Source: Epiperipatus broadwayi
Taxonomy: Eukaryota > Onychophora > Udeonychophora > Euonychophora > Peripatidae
Length of the DNA stretch: 64,000 nt
Assembly: GCA_028023455.1 (NCBI GenBank)
Contig: JAQFVV010006272.1
Location: forward strand, 3,823,127-3,887,126
Reading direction: 5' to 3'
Part shown: piece after piece, positions 12,560 to 25,843 of the stretch
Layout of the letters: each line of letters starts with the position of its first letter
Position numbering within the stretch: the stretch's first letter is position 1
The notes under the pieces: generated by a model
The model's input: the letters and a program-made list of their open reading frames with translations, nothing else
What the model was told of the DNA's origin: nothing
The model's database searches: none
Position numbers and translations under genes: made by a program

Positions 12560-14010
12560 AATTATTCAAAAATTAAATAAAGAAGTGAGACATGGAATTA
12601 AATCTATAAAGAAGGGGGAGGCTCCAAATAATGATGTAATTATGATCAATATCTTAAAAAAAGCAGGTGAAGAAATAGAAAAATTGTTGGTAAAATTATA
12701 TATCAAATGTCTAAATGATAAAAATATACCAATATGAGTGGAAGAATGCTATAGTAATATTGATATTTAAAAAAAGTAATGAAAAAATATTAGAAATTAT
12801 CGATCTATTAGTTTTTGTGAGTTCTATATAAAATTATAACTAAGATAATTACAACTCTTCTAGAACAAACCTTGGTTTTTAACTAATCAAAAGAGCAAAC
12901 TGGGTTTAAAATTTGTCGTAGCACAGCAAATTAAATCCAAGTATTGATTTAAGATATAGAAAGAATCAATGAATAGGAGTTGCCATTATAAAAAGTCTTT
13001 CATTCTATAAATATTTCTAGTGATTAAAGCATTGGATCATCAAAATATAGTTACAGGATATTGTCATATTCAGAAGAATATTTATGCAAATTCAACAGCA
13101 ATCATTAGATTTTAAAATGATGTTAAGAAGATTAATATCGAGAAGTGTATATGATAGTGTGACTCTATGAATATGAAATATGTTACAACAGAGATATACA
13201 AAAAAGTATTTTATGGATTAAAATTGGGAAGCTAACAGAATAAAAATAAGATTTTGCAAGTAATATGTTGTTTTTGTAAATAATGTTTCATAGCATCCAG
13301 AAATGCTGCAAGAGTTATCAAATGAAAGTAAAAAAAGCAGGACTAAAGAAATGCTAAAAAGTCTAAAATAATGTTCAGTGGATTTTCTCCACAGAACAAA
13401 ATAAATATTGATAATCATGAACTGGAAGAAGCTAACAACTACAAATATTTTGAATATATTATTAATATAGATGGAAACATATTGGAATAAGTTGGTCATA
13501 GAATTAAAACTTGGATAGAGTGCTTTTAATAATAACAACTTAATCTTAAAAGGAAATACACTTATGTATTTTTAAAATAACGTTTTTAATAAAAGAGTTT
13601 TATTCATTTGAATCTATGGGTCTGATACTTGAACACTTAAGAAAAGACAATATGGATACTTGAGACACTTCAGTGAAGTATGGAAAGATGTGTATTAAGA
13701 GTAATAAGAAGGGATTGAAAACTAAATGTATTATTGATATCATTGAAACAATTAAGAGACTGTAGTAGAACTGGGCTGGACATATTGCTAGAAAGGATGA
13801 TAATAGAGGCTTAGATGAAATTTTCAACTGGATCCCAAGAGATTATAAAAAACTTAGAAAGAGTCTGTATATGAGATGGACGGATGAAATAAGCAAGTTT
13901 GTTGGTATAATGTGGAGAAAAGAGGTTAGAGAAAAGGGATAAAACTTTGAGAGACTTTCTTTCCACAGTGGATCAATAATGATTGAAAATCATGATAAAG
14001 ATGATGGTAT
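12560..14010 (+). pseudogene. RTE-type LINE reverse transcriptase, decayed
   Basis: A chain of fragments in shifting frames follows the order of RTE/BovB-like LINE reverse transcriptases. Near 12640-12720 it reads like 'AEMLKAGGEE...LF..CL', and near 12790-12815 like 'NYRSISF'. At 12889-12926 KEQTGFKICRSTA matches the 'REQAGFRKGFST' block. FASN at 13253-13264 stands where the catalytic F/YADD box belongs, so both aspartates are lost. The C-terminal region at 13600-13930 carries the family's 'GSDTWTLKK' block, then 'MERCVLRVIRRD', 'GHIARKDDNR' and 'RWTDEI.K' blocks. Many stops and frameshifts show that it is long dead. A second, shorter copy lies at 58.8-59.0 kb on the opposite strand. Confidence 0.85.
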
Positions 14011-16183
14011 AAAACATTGGAAGTGATAACCTTTCCAAACATTGTTATTGGGAGCTGTTTAAAATAATAAAAAGGAGTGCATTGATATTATGCAAAAATC
14101 AAAGAATCCCAAATGAACTTCCATTGGATTTCATTTTGATCCATCATGAAAACAAAAAATAAATTTTGTGTATAATCTTTATTTTTCTTAATAAATATAA
14201 AAAGACTTATATTTTAATAACTTTTCAATAACCAATTAGTCAGTAAAACTTTGTTGACTTAAAGAGAAAATAAGCGTAAACTTCTTCAGTCAAAACTGTT
14301 GTATAATATTTTTTTGATTTTTTTTTAATTATAAGCTCCGTTTTAAAATTTTAAATTTTTATTATTAAATGCCTTATTAAATGATATCTAAAAATATTAA
14401 TTTTTAGAAAAATTATTTATTCATTCAAAATCTTTTTATAGCCTTCAGGTTAAAATGAAGCTTTTTGTTTCTACATATTTCTGTTATTCTTTCTATTTGC
14501 AAAGTTAATATTTTATTTTTTAGACTGTTTTTGCTCAATCATATTTTTAAGAAAAAAGTAAAAATTGTAAAGAGTGAAAGCAAAAAAAATAGACCTTATT
14601 TAGTAGTACATTGTTTTTTCATTACTTTTATGTCATCTAATGTAAGCTTTAATAATCATTAGGTGCCTGATAATAGTGCTTAACAAATCATTATTTAATG
14701 CTCTCCTAATATATGGCATCTATTGATTTCTAAAGTTTACATTTTGTGGAATAAAAGTAGTGACAATAGGAGAATTTGCTAATGAATGATAATGTGAAAG
14801 TTTATGCATGTGAGATATCTTGTTGGCTGTGATTGTTTAATGGTTTTGCATTTTATTCATTATTGCATATGAGGTTAATATTGATGTGTCTCTTTTTACA
14901 TCACAAAATGTGTTTATACTTTTTATTAATGCATTCCTGGTCAACTCCACTATATAATACAACCATCCATTAATACCAAAACTCAAACTATCTCTCTTTT
15001 ATGCTCACATTTTAAGAACTTTTGCTCATCAGGTAAGCTATAGGTATTAAATGCATACACTCACATTGTTCAATATCTTCTACCACATTATTCTCATGCA
15101 AAAGAGAAATTGATTTTTATCCCATTTTAACAGCTTATAAAAAGTTGAATACTAATTGCACCAAAGACACATTTTCAATTTTTTTTTCATTTCTTTGTCA
15201 ATGCATTCATTCCTTATTCAACAGTCAAGGTGATCATAGAGAGTCCATTATTTGATGTCTGCAGTTTATCTGGTAATTGCAGATTGTTCTTGAAATACAT
15301 ATATAAAGAAAGAAGATAGTCTGAAATTCCACACTGATAGATGTTTGAAATATGGTGGAATTGATTAGGAATGCACTGATAAAAAAATACACACACTTGA
15401 AGAAATATTTAAGCATGCTTTCCTGAAACTTATAAATATAAAAAAATTAGCAAGGTTATGTAATTCAGAATAAAAATTTCAAGTCAAATGTAAAATGTAA
15501 CACAATCTCTTTTAATATGAACAAGTAAGTATATATGCGTGTATGAGAATGTAAGACCGTTGGATTTAATACAGTGATAGAAATATCTGGAGGTTTCTGA
15601 AATTAAAAAAAATATCTCAATTTGTTCAATTAAATAAAACTTCTATATACCATCTGTTATTTTATTATCTGAATGTCACTTGATTGATTGCATGAGTTAT
15701 TCGTTTTATTTTAGATGTATCATTATTTAAAATAAAAAAAAGTCTAAAAATTTCGAAAACAAAAAGTCTTATAATTTTATAATCTTAATTGAACTGTTTA
15801 GTAGCTATGCTGGAGTTTTTGTTCAGATATGTTTAATGTGACTGCAATAATAAATAAAAACAATTATCTAATGTTAAACTGAAGCATAAAGAAAATAAAT
15901 CCACTGCCGAAGAAAACTGTAGAACTAGGTGGAAGTGAGGTTGACTTTCATTGTAAAAAGTAAAAGTGAAATAGCTATAAACTTTTCTGTATAAAATGTG
16001 TAATTATAGAAGAAACAATAAGTAATTAAAGCGTGTGGCATTTGCGTGTGTGTTTGTTGTGAAGTTATAATGTTACTTAAAAAAACACTTAACAGAAAGT
16101 TTTACGATAATTAAAATAATATATATATATAATGTAAAATTATATATATATGTGAAAATAAACTACTTATTATATCAATATTA
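14011..16183. other. AT-rich non-coding stretch
   Basis: No gene, RNA or transposon end was recognised. Overlapping minus-strand open frames at 15.2-15.4 kb have no conserved motif. A direct repeat of TATATCAATATTA begins at 16171 as part of the target duplication of the next element. Confidence 0.5.
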
Positions 16184-16322
16184 AAACAGGCAAAACTCAC
16201 TATACGTATTGCCACACACGGCAAGCTAGAGTAATCAATGGATGCGTATAGTGAGTTTTGCCTGTTTTAACAATAGTTATACACAAGCATAAGAGGTGGT
16301 GGTCATGTGATGTTTATTGGTT
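16184..16322 (+). mobile_element. Short foldback element, truncated hammerhead family 1 relative
   Basis: This 139-bp insert is flanked by a perfect 13-bp direct repeat, TATATCAATATTA (16171-16183 and 16323-16335). It opens with a perfect hairpin whose 26-bp arms (16181-16206 and 16245-16270) extend slightly into the duplicated target. A tail to 16322 matches the family 1 unit end (GAGCAAGCATAAG-like block, then GATGTTTA.TGGTTT). The left arm and loop are an inverted copy of the block just upstream of the tail; for example the loop carries the reverse complement of CATCCATTGATTACTCTAG at 10011. The structure is therefore a 5'-truncated unit with a head-to-head inverted start. The ribozyme part is absent. 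Confidence 0.75.
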
Positions 16323-16335
16323 TATATCAATATTA

Positions 16336-17398
16336 ATAAATTTTTAAGTAAAATTAAATATGTAACTTAGATAACCTATTTAATATTATTCAGTAAAGTG
16401 ATAATATTACGTTTAATGGCGAAATAGCATAATAGGAACCTCCTATATGCTCATTGATGTAAGTCAAAATTAATAAGTTATTCTTTCAACTAATAATACT
16501 AAAATAATATTCGATAATTTAGATAAATAAATTTTATTAGACAGCACATCTGACTATGATTTTATTTAGAAATAGAATTGAAAGATAATCTAGACTTCTA
16601 ATACGAGAACGTATTACATGATTATATAAGTTTATAATATTATCAGGATGATAGTGGTTTAATAAATCATTGATAATCTGACTTAGTTTTCAGCAAAAAG
16701 ATAATTGTCTCATAATTGAATCAGTGATCAATAAGTTTTAAATATCATTATAAACTCGTTGTTAAAAATTTATATATAAATTGCTAAGTTTTAATTAATT
16801 ATGAGCTGCTGTTATGCTTTGATTAATTTAAATTTGCCATTTTAAAAGGAAATATTATTCATTATTGGATAATCTCTAGTGTAATGAATGACTAATAAAA
16901 ATTATTAGTAAATAGTTTTTTTTCTCATATATTTTCTGAAGGCAATTATAAGTGTCTTAATTATCTCACGTGGTTCAAAATATATACAATACCATCAGTT
17001 AACTCTTTGCTAATAATTTTGTATATAAATTTTTAATCATAATTTAAATTTAATATTTGAGCATTTTATATATACATAGATAAAAAGATAACCAGAAGTA
17101 GTGGGGTTACAGATAAATCTAAATGAAAATTTATTTTGAACACATACCTATATATAATAAATTTTAAAACAACTCATATTATTTTTTAATTATTGAACTA
17201 GTTTTCCGCTACCTTATTGCAGTACTCTTTCGGAAAATTATATTCTAAGAAGTGATATAGTAATTGATTAGACAATTTGTATAATAATAAATATAAGCTA
17301 CATTTTAAATTATTAATTTCAGCATTAATTATAGCATCAATATACAACAAATATTAAATGTTTATATTAAGTAATAGATAGATAAATAGATGAATAGT
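16336..17398. other. AT-rich non-coding stretch
   Basis: Nothing recognisable beyond simple AT-rich sequence and a few GATA units near 17380. Confidence 0.5.
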
Positions 17399-17640
17399 TA
17401 ATTATTCTTCACGTATAAAGGGTGATAAACAGAGTAGAATACAAAAAACATTAATCACAAAAAACTATTTGCCAAGCGCTTTCTGTATCGTGTACCAGAA
17501 TCATGTAGGCATCGGAACTGAACGGTTAATACTGTAGTGCATGCTCAGTGGAAGCGCTTAGCAAATAGTTTTTTGTGATTAATGTTTTTTATTTTATTTT
17601 AATTACTCTGTTTATCACACTGTATACGTGAAGAATAATT
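17399..17640. mobile_element. MITE with ~85-bp terminal inverted repeats
   Basis: The arms at 17399-17481 and 17552-17640 are nearly perfect reverse complements, sharing ATTATTCTTCACGTATA and GATAAACAGAGTA near the tips. They enclose a loop of about 70 nt that is more G+C-rich than its surroundings. There is no coding sequence. The target duplication is unclear (possibly TA), so the superfamily cannot be assigned. GATA arrays begin right next to its right end. Confidence 0.75.
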
Positions 17641-17679
17641 TTCATTATCTGACAGAGTTTTTGTATCATTTAAATAGAT

Positions 17680-18260
<581 letters not shown>

Positions 18261-18354
18261 TGTTTACAGATATTTATATACAATATAGATAATTATATAT
18301 ATATATATGTACTGAACGATAGACATATATATGTATAATTAAGTAGATAATTAG

Positions 18355-18745
<391 letters not shown>

Positions 18746-20694
18746 ACAAATAAAGACTATTATAGAATAATACAAAGAGAAAAAGAAAAAATAGAGTAAA
18801 TAAAGCAAATAAATAAACAGACAGATAGGTAGGCAGATAAGAGAATGGATAAAGATATATATAGATTGACAATAATTAAATTTGCATAAAAACAAAAATA
18901 GATAGTTGATAGATGGATAAATGGATGAAAAAGCAATTGGAGAGGTGAATAAATAATATAATATGAATGGAAAAACAAATAAGTAAATAGATCAATTGAT
19001 TATTTGATTAAATGACTGGCTGAATATATAAATAGCTCCATAGATTGATTTAATTAAATGATTATTAGATTGATACATATTTGAATGAATAAATAAATAC
19101 GTTGGTATACAGATAAATTTATCGATAAATATGTTTATTTAAACACTGTCTACTGAACTTTAAAAAAAATTAAAAATTCAGAAATTGCTCTCATAAAATT
19201 TGACAGAGAAAAAAACGACGAAGTTCAATTAAATGACCCAGCTAATATTAATGATTTCCAGTGTTTCAAGTTTTTCTGTTTTAATTATGCAGCTGAAGTT
19301 GTGTGAAGATGCAGTAATTTTCTTCTGCATTTAAATAACACTTGATGGAAAAATTGTTTTAACATGTGATTTATTTTGAAATGGCTTCTCTTCATTTTAA
19401 AAATATATATAATTAAGCATTTAGAAAATAAATATGTACATTTTTTATATATGGTGTGTGTGTGTGTGAATTCATTGTAATATTTTGCGTTGTTTTTATA
19501 GTATAAAGAATAGTATAATAAAAAATATCTGGTCTCTTAAAATTTCGTGAAAATCTGTGTAGTTTATAATAAAACCATTTTTGTTATCATCAAAAGAGGA
19601 TTTACGACTACTAAATATAACGAAAATGGAAATGCTATAGCTAGTTGTAATTTTTGTCAGTTAACTTTATAATAAAAATTTACACTAATGATGCAGATAG
19701 TGATGTAAGAGTTGATGCTGTAAGAAATGTATATGGTGGAATCAAAAGAAATTTGATGTAAGTAATATTATTATCTGAATCAATATAGTACATTGTTGTT
19801 ATTAAAATCAAAAATTATGATATTATTGAAGCTATAGTTGTTAATGTCAAAAAATATCATCCCATGAATTACAGAATTGCATTATAAAACAACACAAAGA
19901 TAAAAATTATCATTGAAAGTCCTTAATAAATGGTTACATTTTTTTTTATCTAAAAACTGGTAAAAAAAATGCACTTTATATTTCTGCACTAATAAAATAA
20001 ATTTTTGACAGATTATGTAAACTATTTAACAATTTGTTTTAAGCAACAACATTATACTTAAAATCATTTAGTACACACTACAATCTTAATCTGAAATGAA
20101 ACTGACATGGTCATTCAATATTAGAAAAGACTGAAAAAGAAAACATTACAGATATATACTACATTAATTGATAAAACTAGATACTATCAGAAAACGTTTA
20201 TAAACACTTTCTTCATTACAGTATGATCTTTAATTCAATTGATTATATTAAATCATAGTATGCTTTTAAATTAGGAAATCTTTATGTAAGATTAGAAAAT
20301 ATAGTCATAGCAGACTGGTTTTATATTGACAATAAAATTAATGTCTGCATATTGCCATTTTTGTTTTTAACTAGTATATTAATTAAATACAGAGTAAAGA
20401 CCTCACATTTAATAAAGACAATAGTGAATTCATTTTTGATTGGGGAAAAGCAGTCACCTTAAATACATTAATACATTTTTATCACCTAAAGTAAATATTG
20501 TGTTTAAAAATATATATGAGAAAATTAAAAAACCATAATAAAAAATATTGAATAACAATTAAATATAAAAAAATGTTAAAAATGATATCAGAAGCAATCA
20601 TTACTATCATCATCACTAACACCCACTTGAATTAAGTATTGACATTCTAACTATAGAAGATGATGGAAACAAAGATAGAAAAACAAAGAATACA
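18746..20694. other. AT-rich non-coding stretch with scattered GATA-like units
   Basis: Up to about 19100 the sequence is a decayed continuation of the GATA region (GATAAATGGATGA-like). Beyond that no gene or transposon was recognised. Confidence 0.5.
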
Positions 20695-20702
20695 AAGTAA
20701 AA

Positions 20703-21008
20703 CAGGGGTAGTCAACCTTTTTATACCTACCATCCACTTTTGTATGTCTATTAGTAGTAAAATTTTCTAACCGCCCACCGGTTCCAGAGTAATGGTGAAT
20801 TATAAAATAGGGAAGTAACTTTATTTTATAAAATTTATAAAGCAGAGTTACAGCAAGCTAAAACATATAAATCTCTATGAAATTTTTTTAAAAAGTCAGT
20901 TAAATTTAAAAAAAAAAAGTGCTTCAGTATCGGACAAAACCCCTAGTACCCACCGTGAAGGCTGGAATGCCCATTAGTGGGTGGTATGGACCAGATTGAC
21001 TACCACTG
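20703..21008. mobile_element. Nonautonomous hAT transposon (MITE), 306 bp
   Basis: The left end is CAGGGGTAGTCAACC. The right end read on the minus strand is CAGTGGTAGTCAATC. The element is bounded by a perfect 8-bp target duplication, AAGTAAAA (20695-20702 and 21009-21016), the hallmark length for hAT. Internal blocks on the same themes (CGCCCACCGG near the left, GCCCATTAGTGGGTGG near the right) act as subterminal inverted motifs. There is no coding sequence, so it depends on a hAT transposase in trans. The intact duplication suggests a fairly recent insertion. Confidence 0.92.
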
Positions 21009-21016
21009 AAGTAAAA

Positions 21017-21950
21017 CATGAATTTTGTATGTTTTTAGAAACCAATCCATGAATAGTAAGTACTGGTATTTTAATGTATTTATTTGAGATTTTGCATGTT
21101 CACTTTTAACTTTTGCAACTTTATTTTTTGAAAGATTTTTACTCCATGGTTAATTGAATTTTGTTATTAGATGTAGCTATAAGTTTACAATAAACTAATA
21201 AATATTAAATTTCTATAAAGTATCTTATATATAATATTGTAACATAAATGAGGTCTCCCTCCCTGTTGAAAACATTGCATAAGTTCAGCATGAAAATTTA
21301 TTTTTTTTTGTTTCGAAAAAAAAAAAATATTTTTTTACAAAGTATGCTATCACTTCTTACATGAATCCAATAAAAGTGCTTTTTTAAGTACCACATGCAA
21401 CTATTTAAAAAAGTTGACATTTGGCTTTATGATCTTACAGTTGTGTTTTTAGAATCCTACGGAATGTCATTAAATAGATTTTTTCTTGTTTCTTTATTAT
21501 GCAATGGGAAGAACATAACTCCATATAAATAAATTTGGTAAAATAATATATAGTGTACATAATTAATTTAGTTGCTATATTATATATTTCTACAATTAAA
21601 TTTATTTTTTGATCTACTGAATGCAACAACAGAAAAATGATATTTATGATGTATCTTGACATTTTATTTAAAATGATCCTATGATATTTAAATTGATTCA
21701 CATTATCATGGTATAACCATTCAAACTAAAAGTTTCTCAAGTTTTTTTCTTCCATTACTGACTAATAAATCACTTTTTGAAGATTAATTCTTAAAAATGT
21801 ATACCCTCATAGGGCTATATTCAAAACATGTATACCTTCTCCAAATTATCTTTGAATTGGCAAACATAACACAAAAAATTGACATTCTGTAAATATAAAA
21901 ACTAGAAATATATTTTACTTATTATCACTGCCTTTAAATCCCTTTTAGCA
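21017..21950. other. AT-rich non-coding stretch
   Basis: No gene or mobile element was recognised. A minus-strand open frame at 21435-21701 has no conserved feature. Confidence 0.5.
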
Positions 21951-21954
21951 ATAG

Positions 21955-22046
21955 CACACATCTTTTTTTCTTTCAAATATATATATATGATATATATATA
22001 TATATATTTGCACACATCTTTTTTTCTTTCAAATATATATATATGA
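21955..22046. repeat. Direct duplication of a 36-bp block plus AT run
   Basis: The block starting CACACATCTTTTTTTC at 21955-21990 is repeated without change at 22011-22046, separated by an AT dinucleotide run. It looks like a recent slippage or unequal-exchange duplication. Confidence 0.9.
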
Positions 22047-22158
22047 CTTATAAAGCATAATGTTCTTTTCCACTAAATCCAATCAAAAAATATACACTCT
22101 CCTTTTTTCTTTCCAAAAACTTTATTTTTTCCATCACCATATATATATATATATATAT

Positions 22159-22273
22159 TGTAATGGAACGTATATGAGGCAGCCCACGATTGGGCAAGCC
22201 AAATGTAATGGAAACTATATGGTAGCTTACAATTGGGTAAGCCAAATATAATGGAACGTATATTAGGTATTCC
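22159..22273. repeat. Minisatellite, about 2.5 units of 44-45 bp
   Basis: Units begin TGTAATGGAACGTATATG at 22159, 22204 and (partial, TATAATGG) 22247. The first contains a small hairpin, CCCACGATTGGG. The array abuts an AT microsatellite. The units differ by several substitutions, so the array is not brand new. Confidence 0.85.
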
Positions 22274-24095
22274 ATTAAAATTAAAGAATGAAGAAAAACA
22301 AAATTATTCCAGTTATATTTAAATAAATTGTTTAAATGCCCTTCCAGCTAGCTATAGATAAAACAAATCTAAAATCATGTAAAGCAATGAGATCTATCTT
22401 TATAATTTATTTTTAAAGATGATGTGAATAACTAATCAAATATATATATCAGAAACAAAGGGACTTCTACTAAATTCAAATATACACATCTAATTATGTA
22501 AATTTATGTATCTCTAAATATTTGAATGAATAATAATATGTGTAAGTGATCTACAAACCAAATAATAAATGAAATATGAAATTATCTTTTATTATTTATA
22601 AATTCAATTAATTTCATAATAACTTTGGCATTAAAAGAAAATAAGAATAATATAGTATCGCTCTTTTAAATAATTACAAAGGCATTATTTATAAAAACAA
22701 ATAGTACATCCTTTATTTTATGTTATAGTTCAACTTTAAATAATATTGATGTTTTAAATATAAATACAAAGAATAACTATATGTATATACTTGTAATAAG
22801 TATATATAGATTAAATATATAAAGACATATTTTTGCCTAACCATTATAATATAAAGATAACAATTCATATATAACTTCAACCTATAAATTACATTTTAAG
22901 ATTTTTAAATTATTTAAGATAATTGTCTGAACATCTGTTATACGTTTAATATTATTATAAAACAAGATGCTTAAATTGATTATTTATATAACGTTATATT
23001 TTATAATGAAAAATAAAGTAAACAAACCAAAAATATCGATCTCAAAATATATTTATACATATAAAATTCTTTACTACCTTTTTAAAAGTTCCTTAGTTAG
23101 TTTTCCTTTAAAAGTTAATTTACTCCATGAGTTATTTCTTTATCTGTTTACTATTATTATTAGAATGCATTCTGTCGAAGGTGAAGAAACTATTATGTTA
23201 AAGAAAATTGTCAATTCCTAGACACATGCATATTTTATCCTTTCAAAATTTCCTTCATTGAAAAAAATAAATAAACAAATTGAAATATTAAATCCAGCAT
23301 GTCAATTCCAATTACTTCCAGATTATGATTAAATTGACGATTATACATTTAAGATAGCTATATCAAGTTTCAACTCCAGACGCGACGAAATTTATACATT
23401 GAATTTTTTTAGTTGTTCCATTGAAAATTGCCTTGGAATAAATGAATGTCATGATGCAGCTCCTAGCTGCGATATATTTTTTCTTAGCAAGCCATAATTT
23501 ATGTATTTACCATAAGATATATATGTTATTTCAGTATTTTGAAGAATAGTAAATTTTATAGAACTAAAGTACAACAAAATCTTTATTTTTCAGTTGTTTG
23601 TTCTATATCTATTCCAATAATAATATATAATAATAATGGCTTCCTTATTGTTGTTGCTGTTGTTTCATGCGCCAGCAGATGCTATTTTAAAACTCATGTT
23701 ATATATGTTCTCTTTTTAAAACAATTAACATTAAAATAAAAATAAAATATCAAGTATATATATATAAAATATTAAATTGAAAATTTGACATCTTTAAAAA
23801 TATACATAAATAATTATTTATTGCATTTAATAATCATTATAAATAAAATAATTTTTTTATAATCAATAATTTATATGTCCTCATTTATTTCAATAATTAA
23901 ATGTTTATAACGATGTACTATCAATATATATAAATAAAATAATAACTTCAAATAATAATTATATTTAATAAACATAAAAGAAAAATTTAAATATTTCATA
24001 TGTAAACATCAACTTAAAGAGATTTTTTTTAAAATAACAAATGACAATTTAAAAAAATATAATATCGACTTATCGATATTTACAATATATATATA
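22274..24095. other. AT-rich non-coding stretch
   Basis: Nothing was recognised; open frames at 22967-23221 and 23539-23739 are low-complexity and lack motifs. Confidence 0.5.
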
Positions 24096-24214
24096 ATACA
24101 AAACCATAAAACAATAAAAATCCAAAATTTACCAAAATTCTTATATGATCATGATTTCATCTACTAAACAAATAGACCTTCACAAGTGAAAATCAAACTA
24201 AAAAAACAACATGT
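24096..24214 (-). repeat. Left copy of a ~120-bp inverted flanking repeat
   Basis: This block is the reverse complement of 27101-27230, with a majority of positions matching and a small insertion in the right copy. Shared landmarks are AAATAGACCTTC here and GAAGGTCTATTT there. It borders the MITE hairpin at 24.2 kb. Confidence 0.8.
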
Positions 24215-24222
24215 ATATATAT

Positions 24223-24351
24223 ATACAAAACAAACAAACCTTCCCATAATTGATTTCAAAAACCAAGTTCCCTTTATATCAAAAGATGTCTTCATAAGAT
24301 TGATATAAAGGGAAGTTGGTTTTTGAAATGAATTATGAGATTTGTTTATTT

Positions 24352-24356
<5 letters not shown>
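24223..24356. mobile_element. Small MITE-like hairpin in TA-rich target
   Basis: The arms at about 24224-24281 and 24301-24356 are close reverse complements, enclosing a loop of about 19 nt. Both ends adjoin (TA)n, consistent with insertion at TA as in Tc1/mariner-type MITEs, but the microsatellite hides any target duplication. Confidence 0.65.
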
Positions 24357-24388
<32 letters not shown>

Positions 24389-24389
<1 letters not shown>

Positions 24390-25843
24390 AACGGTCAGAA
24401 TCGTCTAAACCCCAGACACTAAACTGAACATTCTAGGAGGGGTTGCCTTCTAGATATACTAAGTTCGAATCTAAAGTCCAAATTTCACAGTGCCACCTGC
24501 ATGATAACGCATCTGATGCTACAACTAGTATAACCTTTTACCAGTGCCTGGTGGTCAGGGAGAAGCGAAAGACTCTATACTAAGATAAGTTTGGGTTGCT
24601 AATTAATGTCTATGGATTTACAAAAGAAATGCAGAAAATATATATATAGACTGAGACAGTGATAGGAATCAAATAAAATAAGAGATAAAATTTAGCTTTA
24701 AATAATTTCACACAATTTATTTAGATAAATATATATATAACGCCACTGTCTGCTTATATGAGACAGGGATGCGTATTAAATAATTGTTGGCATTTATATT
24801 TCAGCAATGACAAAAGATTTTAAAACAGAGTGATATATTCTATTCCTCGGGCTAATAGCATTACGATAATGTGCTTGACGAGATAGGAATATGTGCGAGG
24901 TGCTTTGAGTAAATAGACAAGTTTAAGAAAAATATTTGAAATTAAATGTTCTAAAATATTTATTGACTTCGAGAATAGTAACGGACTAAAGCTTACTAAG
25001 CAAACGTGGGAATGTGATCAAAGCATTTATTTGAGAATAATAATAATTGGTTTGTATTGGGGGTCAGTATTGCTGACAGTGAATTTATAAAGTTGGAGGG
25101 TGTGACTCATTTAAGTCACGGATGCTTTGTAAAATAAATATAAAATGAAACAATATTGAAAATCCGGAATAATTACAGAGGGCATCTCGCCGCTAACCCG
25201 TAGGAAAGTATTTTGACGAACAGCCGAAACTTAGCGACTGTGTGACGATTGCGTTTAATTCCCAGGGGTGTCATTGGTGAACACCCTCTGCCTGGAAACT
25301 TGCAATAAGCGAAAAGAACGGACTTTGCCGTGTAAAGAATCCTTGGAAAAATAAAACAAAGCGGTCTCAACAACCAATTCATGTACCAGCAATACGCGAC
25401 TAGTGTATATAAAAACATACTAAATGGGTTTTACTTGGATTAAGAGAAATGCCCAATCAAATTCCCTGAAATTCATTTAAGAGGGTCCGCACATTCTCGA
25501 CGCCAATGATGAACTTTATAATGAAAGTAGAACACGGTAATTAAAATAAGAAAATGCATGCTTGCGGGTTTGAAAAGTAAGTATAGATTTATATACGCAA
25601 TCATGCATTTGGGGACACATTTAAATCATTGACTTCGCACATACTCTTATATTAGATTAAAATCAATAGCATGTAGATTTTAAACTATGTGATTATATTA
25701 CATTAAAGAAAAGAATCGCTCTCGAACGAGTGATTTGCAAGATAATACAATTGGAAAATTATAAATTTAAAATATGCCTTAATAGCGGCGTCTTACTTTC
25801 AATAGAGGGAATAGTTCACTCGGTCAAAGACGATTCTGACACA
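24389..25843. mobile_element. LTR-like segment, TG...CA, orientation uncertain
   Basis: The segment begins TGTAACGG right after an AT array and ends GACACA. It is less AT-rich than its surroundings and has a TATATAAAA box at about 25407 on the plus strand. A perfect 13-bp inverted repeat (GTCAGAATCGTCT, 24396-24408 and 25828-25840) lies near both ends. That is unusual for an LTR, so a nonautonomous DNA transposon is the main alternative. No protein-coding relic was found; the minus-strand open frame at 25173-25418 matches nothing I recognise. Confidence 0.4.

Noticed and set aside
14996-15035. CTGATGAG on the minus strand near 15030
   Set aside because: No stem II and no GAAA in the expected place.
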